Source: Burkholderiaceae bacterium
GTDB taxonomy: Bacteria; Pseudomonadota; Gammaproteobacteria; Burkholderiales; Burkholderiaceae
DNA length: 10,948 nt
Direction of reading: 5' to 3'
Assembly: GCA_022701965.1 (NCBI GenBank)
Contig: JAKONL010000226.1
Location: 1-10,948 of the forward strand
The notes under the pieces: model-generated
Databases searched by the model: none
Seen by the model: only the letters and a program-made list of their open reading frames with translations
What the model was told of the DNA's origin: nothing
Made by a program: the position numbers and the translations under genes
Shown: piece after piece, positions 6,278 through 10,948 of the stretch
Layout: each line of letters begins with the position of its first letter
Position numbering within the stretch: position 1 is the first letter of the stretch

Positions 6278-7000
6278 GGCACACGCAGCGACCAGTCGCC
6301 GGGCGCAATTCTCCAGCGCAGCCTCCATGCGGTGTCCCGGACCGGCCACGGCGATCGCCAGCGTCTCGTTGTTGACGGCGACCGGCACCGCGACGGCCCA
6401 GACGTCGCCGACGTTCTCGCCTCGCGTCTGGAAGTAGCCGGCCGCCCGACCCCGGGCGATGTCCGCAACCAGCGCTGCGGCGTCGGTGATGGTCGAGCGC
6501 GTCACCGAAGGCAGATTCCTGCCGTCGACCCAGGCGAGCAGTTCGCCGGTCGTCAGCGAACCGAGGAGCGCCTTGCCGACCGAACTCGAATGCAGGGGCT
6601 TGATATCGCCCGGCCTGGCCGAGTACCGGATCGGATGCGTGCTCTGGACGACCTGCAGATACACCACGGCATCGCCCTGGCGCTTGCCGAGGATCACCGT
6701 CTCGCCGGATTCGTCGCGCAGCTTCTCCAGCATCGGTGCGGCGCGTTCGATGAACGGATCCTTGGCGAGGATGTCGCTGGCCACGTCGTGCATGCGCTTG
6801 GTCGGATAGAGCGAACGCGGCCGCGTCAGCGAATAGAGATAGCCGCGCGCCATGAGCGTCGAGACGATCGCATGACAGGTGCTCTTGGGAATGTCGACGG
6901 CCTCGGCCAGATCGGTCAGCGACATCGGGCGCTGGCTGGCCTGGAAGGCCTCGTAGATGTCGATGACGCGCTCGACCGCCGTCACGTTGGGTCCGGGCAT
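6254..7000 (-). CDS. IclR-family transcriptional regulator
   Basis: The 248-residue product has the standard IclR layout. An N-terminal winged helix-turn-helix (about residues 6-60) contains SLTDLAEAVDIPKSTCHAIV (27-46) as the HTH and MARGYLYSLTR as the wing. The C-terminal effector domain (about 80-245) contains the family's ETVILGKRQGDAVVYL, LHSSSVGKALLG and TRGENVGDVWAVAVPV stretches. Such proteins are dimeric or tetrameric repressors or activators of catabolic operons and bind the pathway substrate or an intermediate. The gene diverges from the Bug1-dioxygenase run, so it most likely controls that run and itself through the inverted repeat at 7063-7080. The ATG at 7000 has only a weak purine stretch upstream. 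The 3' end overlaps the convergent methyltransferase gene. Confidence 0.92.
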   Translation of the reverse strand: MPGPNVTAVERVIDIYEAFQASQRPMSLTDLAEAVDIPKSTCHAIVSTLMARGYLYSLTRPRSLYPTKRMHDVASDILAKDPFIERAAPMLEKLRDESGETVILGKRQGDAVVYLQVVQSTHPIRYSARPGDIKPLHSSSVGKALLGSLTTGELLAWVDGRNLPSVTRSTITDAAALVADIARGRAAGYFQTRGENVGDVWAVAVPVAVNNETLAIAVAGPGHRMEAALENCARRLVAACAGLQQATK

Positions 7001-7062
7001 GGGTGCTTGCTCGTTGGTTGGCGGGGGATGACGTTCCGGAAAAGTCGCTCGGACTCATGGTT

Positions 7063-7080
7063 TGTTCGAAATATAGAACA
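7063..7080. promoter_or_regulatory. Candidate IclR operator in the divergent promoter region
   Basis: An inverted repeat TGTTC-N8-GAACA with an AT-rich centre (GAAATATA) lies between the divergent regulator and Bug1 genes. On the minus strand it contains TATATT, a possible -10 for the regulator gene, so binding there would give autoregulation. Semi-palindromes of this length with an AT-rich middle are typical IclR sites. The same TTC-N8-GAA core recurs at 8184-8199. Confidence 0.6.
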
Positions 7081-7127
7081 TTGTTTCCTGGACTAGGCTC
7101 GTCATCCAGACGCTTCCAGGCCCCTCC

Positions 7128-8099
7128 ATGAAAATCCCGCTTTCGATCGCTTCGCTCTTTTTGTCGGTCGGCATGGCGCTCGCGCCGCTGCCGACACTGG
7201 CCGACGATTTTCCGAACCGGCCGGTGCGCATCGTCGTGCCCCAGACGCCGGGCGGCGCGTCGGACGCCCTGGCGCGGATCATCGGCCAGAAGCTCGGCGA
7301 CAAGTGGAAGCAGCCGGTCGTCATCGACAACCGGGCCGGGGCCGGCGGCAACGTCGGCATGGAACTCGTCACGGCGGCGGCGCCCGACGGCTACACGCTC
7401 CTGATGAGCTATGTCGGCACGCAGGCGATCAACGGCGCGCTCTACAAGAAGCTGCCGTTCGATCCCGGGACCGACTTCGTGCCGGTGGCGACGCTCGCGA
7501 CCGTTCCCTTCGTGCTGGTCGCGAGGCCCGGCGCCCCGCTGCAGACGGTGGCGCAGCTCATCGACACGGCGAAGACGCGCAACGTCACCTACGGCTCGGC
7601 CGGCAACGGCTCGGTGAATCACCTGCTCGGCGAGATGTTCAATGCCGCGGCGAACATCAGGATGACCCATGTGCCCTACCGCGGCGCGGCACCGGCCATG
7701 CAGGACCTCATGGGCGGGCAGATCGACGTGGTGTTCTCCAGCCTGCCGTCGGTCTCCGGCGCGATCAAGGGCGGCACGCTGCGGCCCGTCGCGGTCACGA
7801 GCAGGCAGCGCGCCGCATCGTTCGGCGCCATTCCCACCATCGCCGAGGCGGGCTTCAAGGACTTCGACGTCAACCCGTGGTTCGGCCTGATGGCGCCCAG
7901 GCGCACGCCGCCGGATCTCGTTCGCAGGATCAACGCGGACGTCGTCGAGCTGCTGCAGTCGAAGGAAGTGATCGAGGCCTTCGCGGCGCAAGGCGCGGAG
8001 CCGTTCGCGACGAGGTCGGACGAATTCGCCGCGCTCCTGAAGGCCGAAATCGTGAAATGGGGCAACGTGGTGAAGGCCTCCGGCGCCACGGTCGACTGA
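7128..8099 (+). CDS. Bug-family periplasmic solute receptor (tripartite tricarboxylate transporter type), receptor 1
   Basis: The 323-residue product is a periplasmic binding protein of the TctC/Bug family, whose members bind small organic acids or related amides and aromatics. A Sec signal covers residues 1-25 or so, with cleavage near LPTLA-DD. The mature part starts with FPNRPVRIVVP, then NRAGAGGNVG (68-77), PDGYTLLMS (87-95), YGSAGNGS (155-162), THVPYRGAAPA (180-190) and GGQIDVVFSS, all family hallmarks. It is the first gene after the divergent regulator and probably the first of the catabolic run. No clear ribosome site precedes ATG 7128. No TctA/TctB membrane components are seen, as is common for Bug genes. 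The ligand cannot be inferred. Confidence 0.93.
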   Translation: MKIPLSIASLFLSVGMALAPLPTLADDFPNRPVRIVVPQTPGGASDALARIIGQKLGDKWKQPVVIDNRAGAGGNVGMELVTAAAPDGYTLLMSYVGTQAINGALYKKLPFDPGTDFVPVATLATVPFVLVARPGAPLQTVAQLIDTAKTRNVTYGSAGNGSVNHLLGEMFNAAANIRMTHVPYRGAAPAMQDLMGGQIDVVFSSLPSVSGAIKGGTLRPVAVTSRQRAASFGAIPTIAEAGFKDFDVNPWFGLMAPRRTPPDLVRRINADVVELLQSKEVIEAFAAQGAEPFATRSDEFAALLKAEIVKWGNVVKASGATVD

Positions 8100-8119
8100 C
8101 GGCGGCTGATGGGCCGCCG
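8100..8119 (+). other. Stem-loop directly after the Bug1 stop codon
   Basis: CGGCGGC-TGATGG-GCCGCCG forms a perfect seven-base stem with a six-base loop, starting one base after the TGA. No T-run follows, so it may be a partial terminator or an mRNA 3' end protecting structure, which would raise receptor mRNA over the downstream genes. Confidence 0.45.
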
Positions 8120-8169
8120 GCTGGGGGACCGAGGGGAATTCCGGACCCCGTCGCATCGATTTCATTCCT

Positions 8170-8175
8170 TATACT
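8170..8175 (+). promoter_or_regulatory. Candidate -10 element of an internal promoter before the dioxygenase gene
   Basis: TATACT lies in an AT-rich island within the 135-base gap between Bug1 and the dioxygenase. The palindrome at 8184-8199 would cover the expected transcription start. No convincing -35 hexamer is seen, so the promoter may need an activator or be absent. Confidence 0.4.
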
Positions 8176-8183
8176 GAACAAAG

Positions 8184-8199
8184 TTTCTTGTACAAGAAA
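8184..8199. promoter_or_regulatory. Perfect 16-base palindrome, candidate second IclR operator
   Basis: TTTCTTGTACAAGAAA is identical to its reverse complement. It shares the TTC-N8-GAA core with the inverted repeat upstream of Bug1 and lies just downstream of a possible -10, a position suited to repression. The regulator at 6254-7000 is the likely binder; another dimeric regulator cannot be excluded. Confidence 0.6.
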
Positions 8200-8234
8200 A
8201 CCATCGGTGAATCGAGAAATCCCGGAGACACGAC

Positions 8235-9059
8235 ATGCAAGCAAGGAAGATCGCCGGCGCGCTCGGCGCGGAGCTCACGGACGTCGACCTGCGGCAGCCG
8301 CTGTCGCCGGCGCAGGCGTCGGAAATCCGCGCCGCGCTGCTCGACCATCAGGTCATCTTCCTGCGCAGGCAGGATCTCACCCCGCAGCAGTTCCTGAATT
8401 TCGCCAACGCGATGGGCGAGCCGATCGACTACCCGTTCATCAAGGGGTTGCCGGACCATCCCCAGATCATCGAAGTCAAGAAGCTCGAGCACGAAACCTC
8501 CAACTTCGGTGGCATCTGGCATTCGGACACCACCTACCTGCCGGTGCCGCCGATGGGCTCGATGCTGCTGTCGCGCGAGGTGCCGCCCTACGGCGGCGAC
8601 ACCCAGTTCGCGAACCAGTACCTGGCCTACGAGACGCTGTCGCCGACGATGAAGGAGATGCTGGCGCCGCTGGTCGGCATCTCCAGTTCGGCCAAGGCCG
8701 ATGTCTCGAAGACGCGGGAGGACCGGATCAAATCCGACGGCACCGGCGCGGCGGTCCAGCACCTGCTGGCCGAGCATCCCGTCGTGCGCACCCATCCCGA
8801 GACCGGCCGCAAGGCGCTCTACGTGAACGTCGCGCACACCGCCGGGATCAGGGGCATGACCGACGACGAGAGCGCCCCGCTGCTGGAGTTCCTGTTCCGG
8901 CACCAGGTCAGATCCGAATTCACCTGCCGCTTCGTCTGGGAGCCCGATTGCGTGGCCTTCTGGGACAACCGCTGCACGCTGCACAACCCCGTCAACGACT
9001 ACCACGGCTTCCGCCGCGTGATGCAGCGCATCACCCTGAAAGGGGACCGACCGGTCTGA
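8235..9059 (+). CDS. TauD/TfdA-family Fe(II)/2-oxoglutarate-dependent dioxygenase
   Basis: The 274-residue cytoplasmic enzyme should couple oxidative decarboxylation of 2-oxoglutarate to hydroxylation of a small acid. The iron triad is visible: H96 and D98 in WHSDTTY, and H250 in the WDNRCTLHNPVNDYHGFRR region. R261, eleven residues after H250, fits the 2-oxoglutarate carboxylate arginine, and R265 fits the substrate-anion arginine of TauD. The N-terminal half has GALGAELTDVDLRQPLS and DHQVIFLRRQDLTPQQFL, typical of the family. ATG 8235 has GGAG at seven bases spacing. It is followed after two bases by Bug2. Family members act on taurine, alkyl sulfates or aryloxyacetates; the organic-acid setting here suggests another substrate, which cannot be named. 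Confidence 0.92.
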   Translation: MQARKIAGALGAELTDVDLRQPLSPAQASEIRAALLDHQVIFLRRQDLTPQQFLNFANAMGEPIDYPFIKGLPDHPQIIEVKKLEHETSNFGGIWHSDTTYLPVPPMGSMLLSREVPPYGGDTQFANQYLAYETLSPTMKEMLAPLVGISSSAKADVSKTREDRIKSDGTGAAVQHLLAEHPVVRTHPETGRKALYVNVAHTAGIRGMTDDESAPLLEFLFRHQVRSEFTCRFVWEPDCVAFWDNRCTLHNPVNDYHGFRRVMQRITLKGDRPV

Positions 9060-9061
9060 CC

Positions 9062-10045
9062 ATGACACACAACCCGACCTCGCGCCGCCGTGCGATGACC
9101 TTGCTGCTGGCCGCAGCAGCCCTGAGCGCGCCCGCGCTGGCGCAGTCCTGGCCCGACAGACCCATCCGCATGGTCGTGGGATTCGCGCCCGGCGGATTCA
9201 CCGACGTGCTGGCCCGCCTCCTCGGCCAGAAGCTGTCCGAACGCCTGGGCCAGCCGGTGCTGGTGGAGAACAAGCCGGGCGCCGCGGGAACGCTCGGCGC
9301 CGATCTGGTCGCGAAATCGAAGCCCGACGGCTACACGCTGCTCCTCGGACACAGCAACTCCAACGCCGTGGCCCCGGCGCTCTATCCCAGGCTGCCCTAC
9401 GACGTGGTGCGCGACTTCACGCCGGTCATCCGGGTGGCCACCACGCCGCTGTTGCTGACGGTCAACGCATCGGTTCCGGCGACGGACGTGCGGTCTTTCG
9501 TGGCCTTGGCCAAGTCGCGCAAGGATGGCCTTTCCTATGCGTCGTCGGGCAACGGCAGCGCGCAGCACCTGGCTGCCGCGCGCTTCATGCTCGCGACCCG
9601 CACGCAGATGACCCATGTGCCCTACAAGGGCAGCGGCCAAGCCATCGTGGACCTGCTCGCGGGCACGGTCGATGTCAATTTCGAGAGTCCGCCCAACGTG
9701 CTGCCCCATCTGCAGTCCGGCAAGCTCAAGGCGCTGGCCATCACCAGCGCCAGACGGTCGCCGCTGCTGCCCGACGTGCCGACCCTGGCGGAGGCGGGGG
9801 TGCCGAACGCGGAGATGCTGCAGTGGTTCGCGGTGCTGGCGCCCGCCGGCCTGCCGCAGCCCATCCTGGGCAGACTCAACAGCGAGCTGAACAGCATCCT
9901 CAGCCAGCCCGATGTCGTCGACAAGATCGCCTCCCAGGGCGGCGAGATCATCGGCGGCACGCCCAAGGCGTTCGTCGATTTCCTGCCCAGGGACGCGGCC
10001 GCGTGGGCGCAGCTGGTCAAGGAAGCCGACATCCGCGCCGACTAG
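9062..10045 (+). CDS. Bug-family periplasmic solute receptor, receptor 2, with Tat-like signal
   Basis: The 327-residue product is a second TctC/Bug-type receptor. Its N-terminus MTHNPTSRRRAMTLLLAAAA has a twin arginine before the hydrophobic core, suggesting Tat export, with probable cleavage after ALA-Q near residue 27. Family segments follow: WPDRPIRMVVGFAPGGFTD (30-48), ENKPGAAGTLGADLVA (69-84), KPDGYTLLLG (87-96), YASSGNGSAQHLA and MTHVPYKGSGQA. It starts two bases after the dioxygenase stop and is clearly in the same transcript. It is only moderately like receptor 1, so the two are old paralogues rather than a recent tandem copy. Ligand unknown. Confidence 0.93.
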   Translation: MTHNPTSRRRAMTLLLAAAALSAPALAQSWPDRPIRMVVGFAPGGFTDVLARLLGQKLSERLGQPVLVENKPGAAGTLGADLVAKSKPDGYTLLLGHSNSNAVAPALYPRLPYDVVRDFTPVIRVATTPLLLTVNASVPATDVRSFVALAKSRKDGLSYASSGNGSAQHLAAARFMLATRTQMTHVPYKGSGQAIVDLLAGTVDVNFESPPNVLPHLQSGKLKALAITSARRSPLLPDVPTLAEAGVPNAEMLQWFAVLAPAGLPQPILGRLNSELNSILSQPDVVDKIASQGGEIIGGTPKAFVDFLPRDAAAWAQLVKEADIRAD

Positions 10046-10059
10046 CGACCGCGACCGAC

Positions 10060-10608
10060 ATGACGCCCAAGACCTCCGACCTCTGCGATGCCTGCGACGA
10101 CGCCCTGGCCTGCGCCCTGCCGTTTCGCGGCTACGGACGCCGCCGCTCCTTCGCCGGCACGATACGCACCGTCCGCTGCTTCGAGGACATCGCGCTCATG
10201 CGCGGCATGGTGACCGCGCCCGGACACGACCAGGTGCTGGTCATCGACGGCGGCGGTTCGCTGGCCCGCGCGCTCTTCGGGGACGTCATGGCCGACGTCG
10301 CGAGCCGCAACGGCTGGGCCGGGCTGGTGATCAACGGTGCCATCCGCGACTGCGTCGAGATCGACGCCATGGACATCGGCGTCAAGGCGCTGGGCACCGT
10401 GCCGCGCCGCGGGGCGCGCACGGGCGCGGGCGAGGTGGACGTTCCGGTCGAATTCGGCGGCATCCGGTTCACGCCCGGACATCGCCTGGTGGCCGACGAG
10501 GACGGCGTCATCGTGCTGCCGGCCGGCCTGGGCGAGTTCGACATCGCCACGGCCGACGCGCTGGCCGCCACCGCCGCCTACGCCGCGCCCCGGAACGCCC
10601 CGGCATGA
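10060..10608 (+). CDS. RraA-family protein, probable metal-dependent HMG/CHA-type aldolase
   Basis: The 182-residue product belongs to the RraA fold family. The N-terminus MTPKTSDLCDACDDAL and later FAGTIRTVRCFED, VLVIDGGGSLARALFG, GLVINGAIRDC and VEFGGIRFTPGHRLVADEDG align well by eye with E. coli RraA. The catalytic D-X20-R-D motif of 4-hydroxy-4-methyl-2-oxoglutarate aldolases is intact (D75, R96, D97) and followed by E100 at the metal-site position, whereas E. coli RraA, a ribonuclease E regulator, lacks it. Aldol cleavage or oxaloacetate-type decarboxylation yielding pyruvate is therefore more likely than RNA regulation, and the catabolic setting agrees. It begins 14 bases after the Bug2 stop without a clear ribosome site and ends overlapping the next gene by ATGA. 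Confidence 0.85.
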   Translation: MTPKTSDLCDACDDALACALPFRGYGRRRSFAGTIRTVRCFEDIALMRGMVTAPGHDQVLVIDGGGSLARALFGDVMADVASRNGWAGLVINGAIRDCVEIDAMDIGVKALGTVPRRGARTGAGEVDVPVEFGGIRFTPGHRLVADEDGVIVLPAGLGEFDIATADALAATAAYAAPRNAPA

Positions 10609-10948
10609 CTGCCCGTACCCTCTACCGGCGCATCGTCGACGACCACACGGTCCGGGTGCTGAGCGGCCCGGCCGACCCCGATCGGCAGGTGCTGCTGTAC
10701 GTCGACCGCCAGGTCCTCAACGAATACACCAGTCCCCAGGCCTTCGCCGCCCTGCATGCCGCCGGGCGCGATGTCTGGCGCCCGGCGGCGTCGGTCGCGG
10801 TGGTCGACCACGTGAATCCGACGACGCCCGAGCGCAGCGCACGCACGATGATGCTCCCCGACGCCGGCCGTGCGCTGCAGGTCGACACGCTGGCGGCGAA
10901 CTGCCGGCGCCACGGGATAGACCTGTTCGACATGCTGGATTCGCGCCA
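10605..10948 (+). CDS. LeuC/aconitase-family dehydratase large subunit-like protein (3' partial)
   Basis: The first 114 residues are present before the window ends. RTLYRRIVDDHTVRV, LLYVDRQVLNEYTSPQAF, LHAAGRDVWRP and NCRRHGIDLFDMLDS match the N-terminus of 3-isopropylmalate dehydratase large subunits. These enzymes use a [4Fe-4S] cluster to dehydrate and rehydrate hydroxy acids, normally with a separate LeuD-type small subunit that would be expected downstream. The cluster cysteines lie outside the window. The usual DHN(V)PT segment reads DHVNPTT, a departure from leucine-pathway enzymes. The ATG overlaps the RraA-family stop (ATGA), so it belongs to the same operon and probably serves catabolism rather than leucine synthesis. 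Confidence 0.85.
   Translation, partial: MTARTLYRRIVDDHTVRVLSGPADPDRQVLLYVDRQVLNEYTSPQAFAALHAAGRDVWRPAASVAVVDHVNPTTPERSARTMMLPDAGRALQVDTLAANCRRHGIDLFDMLDSR

Noticed and set aside
6240..8165. Very long minus-strand reading frame opposite Bug1 and in another frame of the regulator
   Set aside because: Both genes it covers have clear family motifs; the long frame is a by-product of high GC content.
8168..8195. Antisense promoter TTGTAC-N16-TATAAG over the dioxygenase upstream region
   Set aside because: The -35 half matches consensus in only three positions and its first half lies in the palindrome; there is no minus-strand gene to serve.
1..10948. CRISPR arrays, tRNA or rRNA genes, insertion sequences
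   Set aside because: No regularly spaced repeats, no tRNA-like cloverleaf, no transposase motif or terminal repeats were seen on either strand.

Overview
The window is GC-rich throughout. Its gene content points to a betaproteobacterium of the Burkholderiales type: two Bug-family (tripartite tricarboxylate transporter) periplasmic receptors, an IclR regulator divergent from one of them, and a TauD/TfdA dioxygenase in the same run. The assignment to that order is inferred from gene families, not from a marker gene.

Left part (1-3716, + strand): the end of a carotenoid operon. The tail of a gene, probably a CrtX-like glycosyltransferase, overlaps crtY (lycopene cyclase). crtY overlaps crtI (phytoene desaturase) by ATGA, and crtI overlaps crtB (phytoene synthase) by GTGA. 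Together crtB, crtI and crtY convert geranylgeranyl diphosphate to phytoene, lycopene and beta-carotene. No crtZ hydroxylase follows crtB in the window.

Middle part (3717-7000): small accessory genes. There are three short minus-strand ORFs, each with one hydrophobic segment (70, 64 and 65 codons; the last two directly adjacent). An ankyrin-repeat protein lies on the + strand between them. Then comes a FAM173-like class I methyltransferase with an export-type N-terminus, whose 3' end overlaps that of a convergent IclR-family regulator.

Right part (7001-10948): a probable IclR-controlled catabolic operon on the + strand. The order is Bug receptor 1, TauD/TfdA-type Fe(II)/2-oxoglutarate dioxygenase, Bug receptor 2, RraA-family protein with an intact aldolase-type D-X20-R-D motif, and the N-terminal part of a LeuC/aconitase-family dehydratase that runs off the window. 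Two inverted repeats with the same TTC-N8-GAA core lie before Bug 1 and before the dioxygenase and are the likely operators. The combination suggests uptake of a small organic acid, oxidation, hydration or isomerisation, and aldol cleavage. The substrate cannot be read from the sequence. This is the most promising candidate for an undescribed pathway here.
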